From positions 81,708 through 145,707 of the forward strand of contig NZ_LMDJ01000007.1 in assembly GCF_001425045.1 (NCBI RefSeq): a DNA stretch of 64,000 bases, in the 5' to 3' direction. Position numbers and translations under genes: made by a program. This document shows positions 42,223-50,955 of the stretch, piece after piece. Numbering within the stretch: position 1 is the stretch's first letter; each line of letters opens with the position of its first letter. The stretch comes from Massilia sp. Root351. Its GTDB lineage: Bacteria > Pseudomonadota > Gammaproteobacteria > Burkholderiales > Burkholderiaceae_D. The notes under the pieces were generated by a model, which made no database searches, was not told where the DNA came from, and saw nothing but the letters and a program-made list of their open reading frames with translations.

Positions 42223-43761
42223 CTACAGTTCGTCCAGCCGTCCGCGCAGCGCATCGGCCCGCGTGCGCAGCGCCTGCACGTCGGACGGCGCCATCTTGCG
42301 CAGCTGCGGATACACCATGCCGATGCGTGGATTGCCGGCCAGTTTGGCCTCGTTGCCCGCAAAAAAATCCCAGTACAGGGCATTGAACGGGCAGGCCGAC
42401 TCGCCCGTCCTGTCCTTCCGGTCATAGCGGCAGCCCTTGCAATAATCGCTCATGCGGTCGATATAAGCGGCGCTGGACACGTAGGGCTTGGTGGCCAGCA
42501 TGCCGCCGTCGGCGAACTGGCTCATGCCCAGCGTGTTGGGCAATTCCACCCACTCGAACGCGTCGATGTACACGCCCAGGTACCATTCATGCACCTGCTG
42601 CGGATCCAGCCCGGCCAGCAGCGCGAAGTTACCGATCACCATCAGCCGATGGATGTGGTGCGCGTGCGCATGCTGCAACGAGTCGCCGATGGCGCTTGCC
42701 AGGCAGCGCATGCCGGTCTGTCCGGTCCAGAACCATTGCGGCAGCGGCAGCGCGTGCCCGAACACATTCTGCTGCCCATAGGCGGGCATCTGGCTCCAGT
42801 AAACGCCGCGCACGTACTCGCGCCAGCCCAGCACCTGCCGGATATATCCCTCGGCCGAGGCCAGCGGCACGCGGCCCTTGCGCCATGCCTGTTCCACTGC
42901 TGCCACCACTTCGCGCGGGTTCAGCATCTTCGTGTTGAGCGCGAACGACAGCAGCGAATGGAACAGCCGTGAAGCGCGGCTGCTCATCGCGTCCTGGAAC
43001 TCGCCGAAATGCGGCAGCGCGTGTTCGATGAAGCCATCCAGCTGCTGCAAGGCTTCCTGCCGGTTCTGCGGCCACCTGAACTGCGCGGCGTGCGGCTCGC
43101 CGAAGCTGCGCGCGCCGCACGCTTCGATTTCTTGCCACAGCGCCGAATGGTTGTGGCAAGGACGGGTATCCTCCGGCTCCGCCGGCGTGCCGGGCCAGGA
43201 CTTTCGGTTGTCGTGGTCGTAGTTCCACTTGCCGCCCTCGGGCTTGCCTGCCGCGTCCATCAGCACGCCGTGTTTGACACGCATGGTGCGGTAGAAGTGC
43301 TCCATCAGCCATTGCTTGCGGCCTTCGAACAGCTCGGCGGCCTCGTCGTGGCGGGTATAGAAGTGTTCGCTATCGGCCATGCGGCTGGGGATGGGCAGAT
43401 TGCGCGCGTAGCGTGCCAGCTGCTCGTCAAGCCGCCACTCGTCCGGCATCTGGTACTCGAATTCGCTGGCGCCGAATTGTTCGATGGCGTCGTCGAGGTT
43501 GGCGGGCAGCGATTGGCGGTTGCGGGCGTCGCCGATCTTCAGGTAGTGCACGCGGTGGCCCTGCGCACGCAACTGGCGCGCCAGCTCACGCATGCCGGCG
43601 AAGATGGCGATGATCTTCTGCGCGTGGTGCAGCACATAGTCGGTTTCCTGGCGCACCTCCATCATCACGTAGAGGACGTCGTCGTGCCGGTGCCGGAACC
43701 AGCTGTGTTCCGGGTTGAGCTGGTCGCCCAGGATCAGGCGCAGGGTGGTGGTCTGGTGCAT
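42223..43761 (-). CDS. cryptochrome/photolyase family protein, FeS-BCP type
   Basis: The product is 512 residues. The N-terminus LRLILGDQLNPEHSWF is that of bacterial FeS cryptochromes/photolyases. C353 and the C-terminal set C441, C444 and C457 (DYCKGCRYD and SACPFNALYWDF) are at the same relative spacing as the four [4Fe-4S] ligands of Agrobacterium PhrB, a (6-4) photolyase. The FAD-binding C-terminal half contains GWREYVRGVYWSQMP and WVELPNTLGMSQFADGG. It should repair (6-4) UV photoproducts or sense light, using FAD and a ribolumazine-type antenna. It is transcribed alone, converging on the tubulin-like operon. Confidence 0.92.
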   Translation of the reverse strand: MHQTTTLRLILGDQLNPEHSWFRHRHDDVLYVMMEVRQETDYVLHHAQKIIAIFAGMRELARQLRAQGHRVHYLKIGDARNRQSLPANLDDAIEQFGASEFEYQMPDEWRLDEQLARYARNLPIPSRMADSEHFYTRHDEAAELFEGRKQWLMEHFYRTMRVKHGVLMDAAGKPEGGKWNYDHDNRKSWPGTPAEPEDTRPCHNHSALWQEIEACGARSFGEPHAAQFRWPQNRQEALQQLDGFIEHALPHFGEFQDAMSSRASRLFHSLLSFALNTKMLNPREVVAAVEQAWRKGRVPLASAEGYIRQVLGWREYVRGVYWSQMPAYGQQNVFGHALPLPQWFWTGQTGMRCLASAIGDSLQHAHAHHIHRLMVIGNFALLAGLDPQQVHEWYLGVYIDAFEWVELPNTLGMSQFADGGMLATKPYVSSAAYIDRMSDYCKGCRYDRKDRTGESACPFNALYWDFFAGNEAKLAGNPRIGMVYPQLRKMAPSDVQALRTRADALRGRLDEL

Positions 43762-43848
43762 ACCCGGACTCTAGGCCACCCGGTCCGCCGCGTCCAGCGG
43801 CCGCCAGCAGTGCGGCGGTTCAAACGCGGGTCGGCATGCCGGGCTGCG

Positions 43849-44118
43849 TCAGCGCAGCCTCAGATAGGAGCGCAGTCTGCGGGTGGTCCAAAGGCGCCGT
43901 GCGGCGAGCAGCAGCAACGCGCTGGCCGTCGCGATGGCGAGCAGGTAGCTGAAGTCGGCCTTGACACTGCCAATCGGCGTGGTGCGGATATCGGCCCAGC
44001 CAACCCAAACGTAGGCGGCCAGCCAGACCGCCACGGCGCCCCATCCGGCGTAAGGCTGCGGCAGTCCCTTCAGGACGACCGCGGCGGCGATCACCAGAGG
44101 CAGCTCGGCAAGGATCAT
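43849..44118 (-). pseudogene. C-terminal fragment of a split ABC-2-type permease
   Basis: This 89-codon frame, from ATG 44118, encodes two or three membrane helices (LPLVIAAAVVLKGLPQPYAGWGAVAVWLAAYVW, SYLLAIATASALLLLAARRLW). It aligns with the last ~85 residues of the full-length permease encoded at 45023-46384. The preceding 303-codon gene aligns with the N-terminal part and ends at the shared motif AVRDLHWR. Roughly 50 codons present between these points in the full-length copy are absent, and the frame changes at the junction. Start and stop overlap as ATGA, so coupled translation of both halves remains possible. Confidence 0.65.
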
Positions 44119-45026
44119 CGCATGGCGCCAGACGGGCTGCGCCAATGCAGGTCGCGTACGGCCAGCAGGTGGTAGGCGTGATACACCAAGGCCGCCATGC
44201 CCAGCAGGTGGTTGGCGGTCAGCGCGCCGCCGGGACCGGCGCTCGACATCAAATCGATGAAGAAGACGCAGAGGGCGCTGGCCGCCAGGCTGTGCCAGTC
44301 GAGTTTGCAGTCGTCCACCACCGACACGCCGCGTTTCAGCAGCGCGTAGCGCCGCATTCTTGCCAGCCAGCCGAGCAGCAGCGAATGCTCCCCGTTGCGG
44401 GCGCCGGCACACAGTGCGGGCGGACCGCGCCAGCGCAGCAACAGAGCCGCGGTCAGGGCAGGCCAGCACAACAGGGCCAGCGCCAGCAAGGCGCCTGGCT
44501 GCGCGGCGAACGCCGTGTTCAGCATGGCCGGGCCGCCCAGCACCAGCGGCAGGATCACGGCAAAGGCGGCAGCGGGGTGGATCGCGTTGCGCATGCGCGG
44601 CATTAGTTCCGATTGCGCCAGTGAATACACGGTGCCCAGGCAGGCAGCAAGCGATCCCAGCGCGCCGGCGCTGAGCCAGTACGGCTTGGGAGCCGGGCGC
44701 AGCGCGACCTGCACCATCAGCGTTAGCGCCAGCACCAGCCAGGTGAGCGATGTGTCGCGCAGGCAGTTGCGCAAGAAGGGCGTCCAGGCGGCAGCTGGCG
44801 CACGCATGTTTTCCAGCGTCTTGCGGGACTGGATCAGCTTGTTGGCGCTTGCGGCGGCATGCAGGAACATGCCGGCGCTGGCGAAGCTGGCCAGCAGCAG
44901 GCTGCCGGTGCGGCGTCCCTGCTGGTCGGTGCGCGTGGCGATGAAGATGAATAGCAGGCTCAGGGCAACGAAGCCTGCCAGGCCGAGCAGCTGTGCGTTG
45001 GTTTTTTTGATGGCGAACGACGTCAA
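44115..45026 (-). pseudogene. N-terminal part of a split ABC-2-type permease
   Basis: 303 codons from a TTG (45026) that overlaps the stop of the preceding permease gene; GGAG is 7 bases upstream. About seven hydrophobic helices are visible. It is a paralogue of the 453-residue permease: compare AFAVILPLVLGGPAMLNTAFAA with ALAVILALALKGPGAALAWFAA, MRRYALLKR with MRRYTVLQW, and AVRDLHWR in both. It stops a few residues after that last motif, where the full-length copy continues for about 140 residues. The missing end is partly supplied by the next small frame. It may be an inactivated half of a former permease heterodimer, or a two-piece protein. Confidence 0.65.
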
Positions 45027-46384
45027 GCGAATACTCCTTGGGGATGCATGTTGCGCAGCAGTTTTTCGGGCGTCCAGCGGCGGTTGGCGAGCCAGGTGCA
45101 GGCTGCCGTGCCTGCGGCCAGGAACAGCACGTAGCCGGGACCGATGGTCCAGCGCAGCGTGTCGTAACCCGCGTACAGGGCGCCCAGCCCTGCCGCTGCT
45201 GCAGTGCCGATCAGCACGGCCAGCGCAAGGGGACGCAGCGTGCGGACCAGTACTGCCGCGCTGGTCAAGAACACCAGCTCCAGCGGCAGGATGGCGACCT
45301 GCAGCACGCTGGCCAGCGCGTGCGCCGGCGCGGCGCCAAAGCCGATCCTGGCTGCCAGGTAGGCAATGGTGATCAGCAGCATGGCGGCAACCTGGAACGT
45401 CAGCGTGGACAGCAGGATGTGGGTGCCGATGCGCTTGCGCTGCAAGCCGCCGGGCAGCAGCAGCCCGCGCCAGTGCAGGTCGCGCACGGCCAGCTTACCG
45501 GTGGTTATCATGCAGATGAAGAACAGGCCGATGGCGCGCAGCGGCGTGGCAGGGCTGTTCCAGTGTACCGTGAGCATTTGCAGCAGCACGATGTAGAACA
45601 GGATTTCGCCATTCATCACCATTGCCGCTTTGCGCAGCGGCCCGGGGGCTTGCGGCATATCGCCCGCCTCTGCCTGCGGCCGCCATTGCAGCACGGTGTA
45701 GCGCCGCATGAACGCGGCGGCGCGGTTGATGCGCCTGGGCGCAGGCGCCACCGTGCCGTAGGCCGGCACCTGGCCAGCGTGACGCCGCCAGCAGGCCCAG
45801 GCCAGCGCCGGCCACGCCAGGCTGAACGCCAGCAGCAGCGCGGCCGGCAGTGCTGCGAACCAGGCCAGGGCGGCGCCGGGACCTTTCAGCGCCAGCGCCA
45901 GAATCACGGCGAGCGCTGCCGGTCTTGCGGCCCGTCGCCAGATGGGCCGCACCAGGCCAGCGCCCGCCGCGGCGCGCAGCGCCGCAAAGCACAGCAGCAA
46001 GGACAGCAGCGCCGGACCGGCCAGCCAGAAGGTGCTGGAGGCGGGCATGGCCAGCTGTATGGCGGTGCCGGCGCTGACCGCCGCCCAGTAGCGTGTGATG
46101 GTGGCCAGCCAGGCACCCAGCCAGGCGCGCCACAGCGCATCGGGAACGCGCAGCGCGCCGAGCACGCGCAGCGCGTCGTGCAATCCCTGGGCGTGGTAAT
46201 GGACCACCAGCGTCAGGAACACGCCGCCGGCCCCGAGCATGATCTTGATGGCGGTGTCGGCGCCCTGGCCCGGGCTGCCCGTTACCGTCAGCAGGCTCAC
46301 CCAATACACGCCCAGGCAAGCCAGCATGACCTTGGCGGCCATCGCGGTCAGGGCCGGCACCACGGCGAGGGGAGCGGTTTTCAC
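45023..46384 (-). CDS. ABC-2-type membrane permease
   Basis: The product is 453 residues, with ten or more hydrophobic helices; AVRDLHWRGLLLPGGLQRKR is a cytosolic loop between helix groups. The GTG start overlaps the stop of the ABC ATPase gene (GTGA), and its own stop overlaps the next start. All are therefore translated in series. Together with the ATPase it should form an exporter of the YtrBC/BcrAB style, in which a GntR/YtrA repressor controls expression. Such systems often respond to cell-wall-active antibiotics; the substrate here is unknown. Confidence 0.78.
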   Translation of the reverse strand: MKTAPLAVVPALTAMAAKVMLACLGVYWVSLLTVTGSPGQGADTAIKIMLGAGGVFLTLVVHYHAQGLHDALRVLGALRVPDALWRAWLGAWLATITRYWAAVSAGTAIQLAMPASSTFWLAGPALLSLLLCFAALRAAAGAGLVRPIWRRAARPAALAVILALALKGPGAALAWFAALPAALLLAFSLAWPALAWACWRRHAGQVPAYGTVAPAPRRINRAAAFMRRYTVLQWRPQAEAGDMPQAPGPLRKAAMVMNGEILFYIVLLQMLTVHWNSPATPLRAIGLFFICMITTGKLAVRDLHWRGLLLPGGLQRKRIGTHILLSTLTFQVAAMLLITIAYLAARIGFGAAPAHALASVLQVAILPLELVFLTSAAVLVRTLRPLALAVLIGTAAAAGLGALYAGYDTLRWTIGPGYVLFLAAGTAACTWLANRRWTPEKLLRNMHPQGVFA

Positions 46385-47211
46385 GTGTTCAGTTCCATGA
46401 ACAATTCATCGAGCGCGAGCGCGCGGCCGGCGCCGGCCAGGTGCGGCGCGCGGCGGCTGTCGACCAGCAGCTGGCCGCTGGCGCGGCTGCGCCACAGCAC
46501 CGCGCCGGCGGGCGCGTCGCAGCCAGGCGGCGCCAGGCGGTAGTGCTCCAGCATCGCGTCCCAGCTGTCGTAAGCCTGCAGGCGGCCTTCGCGGATGAAG
46601 GCCACGTGCGACACCACGCGTTCCAGGTCGCTCAGGATGTGGCTGGAAATGAGGATGGTGCGCGCGCGCGCGGGTTCGGCGCTGTTGAAAATGGCGCGCA
46701 TGAACTCGCGCCGCGTGAGCGGGTCCAGGCTGGCCACCGGTTCGTCGAACAGCAGCACGTCCGGATCGTGCGCCAGGGCCAGCACCACGGACAACTTTTG
46801 CTGGTCGCCGCCGGACAGTTTGCTCACGTTGCAGGACAGCGGCAGCTCCAGCCTCAGCGCCAGCGCCAGGCAGCGCTCCTCGTTCCAGCGCGGGTAGGCG
46901 CGGCCTATGGTCTGCAGGTGTTCCAGCACCGTCATCCAGCCGAACAGGTCGGGCGACTGCGCCACGTAGCCGAGCCGTTCGCGCACCGCGTCGCTCAGGT
47001 CCAGCGAAGGGCAGCCCAGCAGCTCGCTGCTGCCCGTATCCGGCGACACCAGGCCGGCCAGGCATTGCAGCAGCGTGGACTTGCCGGCGCCGTTGCGGCC
47101 TACCAGGCCGACCACGGCGCCGGCGGGAATGTCCAGGGAGATATCGTGCAGCACGTCGCATTGTTTGCGGCGCAGCGTGAGGCCGGTGGCGCGGATGGCG
47201 GAATCAGTCAT
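46381..47211 (-). CDS. ABC transporter ATP-binding protein
   Basis: The product is 276 residues. Walker A is GLVGRNGAGKST, the signature is LSGGDQQKLS, Walker B with catalytic Glu is DVLLFDEPVASLDP, and the H-loop is ISSHIL. The Q-loop is YVAQSPDLFGWMT. The ATG at 47211 has AAAGGA upstream and overlaps the end of the GntR gene by 8 bases; a longer upstream frame is not needed. It is the energiser of the exporter whose permeases are encoded next, and is controlled by the YtrA-type repressor encoded just before it. Confidence 0.93.
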   Translation of the reverse strand: MTDSAIRATGLTLRRKQCDVLHDISLDIPAGAVVGLVGRNGAGKSTLLQCLAGLVSPDTGSSELLGCPSLDLSDAVRERLGYVAQSPDLFGWMTVLEHLQTIGRAYPRWNEERCLALALRLELPLSCNVSKLSGGDQQKLSVVLALAHDPDVLLFDEPVASLDPLTRREFMRAIFNSAEPARARTILISSHILSDLERVVSHVAFIREGRLQAYDSWDAMLEHYRLAPPGCDAPAGAVLWRSRASGQLLVDSRRAPHLAGAGRALALDELFMELNT

Positions 47212-47599
47212 GGTTTTCCTTTGCGGATGGATCGTTGAGGCACTGTGCAAAAAGTTTGAGCGCGTCGGCCGGTGCAATGCCGAGCTGGCGCACCATCTGC
47301 GCGGCCGCCTGCAGCGCGGGCTGCAGCATGGCCGCCTTGTCCTGCGGCGTGGAGGCGGGCTGCGCGTCGGCCACCACCATGCCCAGGCCGCGCCTGCGCG
47401 CCAGCAGGCCTTCAGCCTCCAGCAGGCTGTAGGCCTTGCTGACGGTCATGGGATTGATGGCGTGGTGCTGCGCCACGGCGCGCACCGACGGCAGCTCCTC
47501 GCCCGGCGTCAGCTGCCCGCTGGCCACCAGGCGGCGCACCTGTTCCACGATCTGCCGGTAGATCGGGATGGGAGAGGTGGGGGCGATGTCGAAGTTCAT
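47204..47599 (-). CDS. GntR family transcriptional regulator, YtrA subfamily
   Basis: The product is 131 residues. The N-terminal winged helix, PIPIYRQIVEQVRRLVASGQL-TPGEELPSVRAVAQHHAINPMTVSKAYSLLEAEGLLARRRGLGMVV, is followed by only about 50 residues of helical tail. That short C-terminus defines the YtrA subfamily. It is the first gene of the ABC exporter operon and should repress it. A palindrome GTGTAT-N10-ATACAC sits just upstream of its start and is the likely operator. Confidence 0.92.
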   Translation of the reverse strand: MNFDIAPTSPIPIYRQIVEQVRRLVASGQLTPGEELPSVRAVAQHHAINPMTVSKAYSLLEAEGLLARRRGLGMVVADAQPASTPQDKAAMLQPALQAAAQMVRQLGIAPADALKLFAQCLNDPSAKENHD

Positions 47600-47607
47600 G
47601 CGAATTA

Positions 47608-47629
47608 GTGTATCACTACATTAATACAC
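47608..47629. promoter_or_regulatory. candidate YtrA-type operator
   Basis: GTGTAT (47608-47613) and ATACAC (47624-47629) form an inverted repeat with a 10-base AT-rich centre, 9 bases before the gntR start codon. The position fits autorepression of the exporter operon. Confidence 0.55.
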
Positions 47630-47687
47630 GTAGCAAATATAACTAACCGCCGGCGGCGCCGTGCCGGCGGTTCGCGGCCGGGGGGGA

Positions 47688-48086
47688 TCAGTGCGTCAGC
47701 GGCGCGTATTCCGTGGCGGGCGGCGCCGGCTCTGGCGTGGCGTCCAGCGCCTCCCACGACGGCAGCGCCAGCACGTGCTTGCCGTAGGCGTAGTAGCAGG
47801 CCATGATCAGCCCGTAGGCCAGGCCGGCCAGTGCGGCGACGCCGGCGGCGCGCAGCGGCGCATGGTCGCCGTGCCATAGCGTGAGCCACATGAAGCTGCC
47901 CCAGATGGCGGCGAACAGCGTGCCACTGAACAGCGTGTTGTACAGGAAGCCGCAGAAGTGCGGCGGCCGCGCGTTCACGCCCATGCGCCACAGCAGGCGC
48001 AGCGCGGGCGGCTGGAAATTGCCGGGCTTGACGAAAGAGCGCCGCAAGAGCGCCAAGGCTGCCGCCCGTTTTTCAAGTTCCGTCAT
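47688..48086 (-). CDS. DUF6404 family membrane protein
   Basis: The product is 132 residues. An N-terminal helical head (RAAALALLRRSFVKPGNFQPPALRLLWRMGVNARPPHFCGFLYNTLF) ends in the pattern LLWRMG-x-PPHF typical of DUF6404. Two membrane helices follow (GTLFAAIWGSFMWLTLW and AAGVAALAGLAYGLIMACYYA) and a Pro-rich tail. The function is unknown. It stands alone, between the exporter operon and the oxidoreductase gene. Confidence 0.75.
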   Translation of the reverse strand: MTELEKRAAALALLRRSFVKPGNFQPPALRLLWRMGVNARPPHFCGFLYNTLFSGTLFAAIWGSFMWLTLWHGDHAPLRAAGVAALAGLAYGLIMACYYAYGKHVLALPSWEALDATPEPAPPATEYAPLTH

Positions 48087-48196
48087 GATGGCCGCGCGAA
48101 GTGAGTGAGGTTGTTAAACAGTTTAGCAAGTTTGTTTCCGCCAAAACTATTCAAATATCACACTTTCAACGCGTGCTTGAAAGTCACTGGCGCCGC

Positions 48197-50437
48197 TTAC
48201 GCCGGCGCCATCACGATGGGCACGCCGGACAGCACCGCGTTGCCTGACAGCGGATCGCGCAGGTTTTCGTCCAGCAGCAGGTTCAGGTTGACGCCGGGCC
48301 GCTCGGCCGCCACGCCCATTTGGGTGCCGGGCAAGTCGTGCCCCCAGCCGTGCGGCAGGCTGACCACGCCCGGCATCATCTCGGCGCTCACTTCCACCTG
48401 CACGGCGATCTGGCGCGCGCCGTTGCGGATGGTGGCCTGGCCGCCGTCGCTCAGCTTGAGGCGGGCCGCGTCGTCCGGATGCACCAGGGCCGTGCAGCGG
48501 AAGCCGCCCTTGGCCAGCACCGGCAGGTTGTGCATCCAGCTGTTGTTCGAGCGCAGCTGGCGGCGGCCGATGATGACCAGGTCGGCCGCCGGCGAGGCCA
48601 GGTCGGCGGCCACCCGCGCCAGGTCGTCCAGCAGCATCTGCGGTGCCAGCTCGATCTTGCCGGACGGCGTGCGCAGCGCCTCCGGGATGCGCTGCGTCAT
48701 CGGGCCCAGGTCGATGCCGGACGGCGCGGCCTGGATCTTCGCCAGGCTCAGGCCGCCCGGTGCGCGGCCGAACTGGTCGCCGTAGGGGCCGCTGCGCAGG
48801 CCCAGGTCCAGCAGGCGTTGCACGCCGCGCTGCGGCGCCAGCAGGCCCAGCACCGTGTCGGCCAGCGGGCCGACGGATTTTTCCAGGTCTTCGCGCAGCA
48901 GCGCATCGTCCAGCGCATCGATGTCGGCATCCGCGCCCAGGCCTTTGACGATGGCCGCCAGGCGCAGCAGGGTTTCCGATTCGTCCGGCTGGCCGCCGCT
49001 GCGCGCCAGCACCGGCGGGCTGTAGCGCGCGTGGTTGCGGTGCGAGAACTGGGTGAAGGTCACGTCGTAGTGCGCGTCCTCCAGCGGCGAGACGCCGGGC
49101 AGGATCACGTCCGCGTGGCGCGAGGTTTCGTTCAGGTAGATGTCCATGCTCAGCATGAATTCCAGCTGCTCCAGCGCGGCCGCCAGGCGCGGGCCGTTGG
49201 GCGCGGACAGCACCGGGTTACCGGCGATGGCGATCAGCGCCTTGACCTGGCCGGGGCCGGGGGTGTCGATTTCCTCGGCCAGGCAGGTGATGGGCAGCTC
49301 GCCGGCCACCTCCGGCGCGCCGGACACCCGGCTGCGGTAGCGCCCGCTGGTGACGCCGCGCCCGCTGCCCGGCCTGCCGCGCGTGTTGGCGGCGAAGGCG
49401 GCCGCCTTCGGGAACATCATGCCGCCTTCCTCGTCCAGGTGGCCGGTAAGGATGTTGACCACGTCGATCAGCCACGAAGCCAGGGTGCCGTACTGCTGGG
49501 TGCAAGTGCCGATGCGGCCATACACCGCGGCGCGCTCGGTGGCCGCCAGCGTGCGCGCCAGTTCGCGCATGGTGGGCGCGCCGATGCCGCAGCGCGCGGC
49601 CACCGCTTCCGGCGCGTAGGCGGCCACGGCGGCCTGCAGCGCATCCAGGCCGGCCACGTCGCCGGCCAGGCGGCCCAGCCTGACCAGGTTCTCGTTGAAC
49701 AGCGCGTGCACCAGGCCCAGCAGGAAAAACACGTCGGCGCCGGGGCGGATGAAGTGGTGTTCGTCGGCCACGGCGGCCGTTTCGGTGCGGCGCGGGTCTA
49801 CCACCACGATCTTGCCGCCGCGCGCGCGCAGCGCCTTGGCCTTGCCGCGGAAGTCCGGCACGGTCCACAGGCTGCCGTTCGACACCATGGGATTGGCGCC
49901 GAGGATGAGCAGAAACTGCGAGCGCTCGATGTCGGGCACAGGCACCGACAGCCAGGAGCCGTACATCAGGCCCACCGACAGCATCTTAGGCACCTGGTCC
50001 ACGCTGGAAGCGGAATACATGTTGCGAGTGGACAACGCTTTCGCCAGTTTCGGGAAGTAAAGCATCAAGCTCATTTTGTGGGAAACCGGATTGCCCAGTA
50101 CAGTGGCTACGGCATGGGCGCCGTCGCGTTCGATGATGGGCAGCAGGCGCCGTTCGATTTCGGCGTACGCGTCCTCCCAGCTGGCGGGCGTGAAGACGCC
50201 GTTGCGCTTGATGAGCGGGGTGCGCAGGCGGTCGCCGTCCTCGTGCAAGTCCTTCAGGCCGACCGCTTTGGGGCACAGGAAGCCGGCGCTGAAGACGTCG
50301 GCCTCGTCGCCCCGCACGCGCAGCACGCGGTCTTGCTGGAGTTCCACCTCGAGGCCGCAGGCAGCCTCGCAGAAGGGGCAGATGCGGCGGGCGATGCTGG
50401 TCGGTGGCGGGGCTGGCTGCGCGGCTGGCTGGTTCAT
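48197..50437 (-). CDS. molybdopterin-dependent oxidoreductase
   Basis: The product is 746 residues. The N-terminal [4Fe-4S] binding motif is CPFCEAACGLEVEL...FLCPK. Molybdopterin-binding segments follow (LILGANPMVSNGSLW, KIVVVDPRRTETAAVADEHHFIRPGAD), and the C-terminal MoCo-binding barrel has IIGRRQLRSNNSWMHNLP and SLPHGWGHDLPGTQMG. There is no Tat signal, so the enzyme is probably cytosolic. It belongs to the DMSO reductase superfamily, near the formate dehydrogenase/nitrate reductase-like branch, but the substrate is not evident. It is monocistronic, with AAGGA before the ATG. Confidence 0.9.
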   Translation of the reverse strand: MNQPAAQPAPPPTSIARRICPFCEAACGLEVELQQDRVLRVRGDEADVFSAGFLCPKAVGLKDLHEDGDRLRTPLIKRNGVFTPASWEDAYAEIERRLLPIIERDGAHAVATVLGNPVSHKMSLMLYFPKLAKALSTRNMYSASSVDQVPKMLSVGLMYGSWLSVPVPDIERSQFLLILGANPMVSNGSLWTVPDFRGKAKALRARGGKIVVVDPRRTETAAVADEHHFIRPGADVFFLLGLVHALFNENLVRLGRLAGDVAGLDALQAAVAAYAPEAVAARCGIGAPTMRELARTLAATERAAVYGRIGTCTQQYGTLASWLIDVVNILTGHLDEEGGMMFPKAAAFAANTRGRPGSGRGVTSGRYRSRVSGAPEVAGELPITCLAEEIDTPGPGQVKALIAIAGNPVLSAPNGPRLAAALEQLEFMLSMDIYLNETSRHADVILPGVSPLEDAHYDVTFTQFSHRNHARYSPPVLARSGGQPDESETLLRLAAIVKGLGADADIDALDDALLREDLEKSVGPLADTVLGLLAPQRGVQRLLDLGLRSGPYGDQFGRAPGGLSLAKIQAAPSGIDLGPMTQRIPEALRTPSGKIELAPQMLLDDLARVAADLASPAADLVIIGRRQLRSNNSWMHNLPVLAKGGFRCTALVHPDDAARLKLSDGGQATIRNGARQIAVQVEVSAEMMPGVVSLPHGWGHDLPGTQMGVAAERPGVNLNLLLDENLRDPLSGNAVLSGVPIVMAPA

Positions 50438-50548
50438 GACGGTTTCCTTAGGAAAAGTGAACGCTCGTGCTATTGTCAGGATTTGTTACATTGATGTCAA
50501 TCGTGTTTTACTTGCCCAGGTGTATGCTGGGTTCGTTAGGAGAACAAC

Positions 50549-50851
50549 ATGAAACCAAGAAATTTATTCTACGCCGCCTTGGCGGTGGCCATTGTGGTTG
50601 CCAGCCTGACGGGTTGCCAGAAGCCGGCAGAAGTGGGCCCCGCAGAGCAGGCTGGCCGCAAGATCGACGAGGTGACGCAAAAAGCCGGCGCCGAGCTGAG
50701 CCAGGCCGCGCGCGAAACCAACGAGCAGCTCAGCGAAGCGGCCAAGAAGACCAGCGAAAAGCTCAACGAAGCCACGGAAGAGGCCGGCCGCAAGATCGAA
50801 AAGGCCGGCGAAAAAATCCAGGAATCGGCGCGCGAAGCCCGCGACAAATAA
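50549..50851 (+). CDS. small helical lipoprotein
   Basis: The product is 100 residues. The signal peptide ends in the lipobox SLTGC (Cys 23). The mature part is a continuous amphipathic helix with repeating charged heptads: AGRKIDEVTQKAGAELSQAARETNEQLSEAAKKTSEKLNEATEEAGRKIEKAGEKIQESA. This resembles apolipoprotein/LEA-like repeats and small envelope stress lipoproteins. TAGGAG lies 6 bases before the ATG. No operon partners. It is likely an outer-membrane or inner-membrane anchored coiled coil; the role is unknown. Confidence 0.8.
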   Translation: MKPRNLFYAALAVAIVVASLTGCQKPAEVGPAEQAGRKIDEVTQKAGAELSQAARETNEQLSEAAKKTSEKLNEATEEAGRKIEKAGEKIQESAREARDK

Positions 50852-50879
50852 GCGCGTCTGCCCCGAACTTGCTTTACCC

Positions 50880-50950
50880 CAAAATGGGGTCAGGGTTAAT
50901 TAATCCACAGGGCATTAGTTGCAAAAATAATTAACCCTGACCCCATTTTG
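50880..50950. repeat. 23-bp perfect inverted repeat with GGGGTCAGGG core
   Basis: The left arm 50880-50902 begins CAAAATGGGGTCAGGG, and the right arm 50928-50950 is its exact reverse complement; the spacer is 25 bases. It fills the gap between two convergent genes (lipoprotein and GGDEF), ending 6 bases before the GGDEF stop. It lacks a long T run but could fold as a bidirectional terminator. The core GGGGTCAG recurs in the palindrome at 63815-63876. Confidence 0.85.
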
Positions 50951-50955
50951 CTGTG

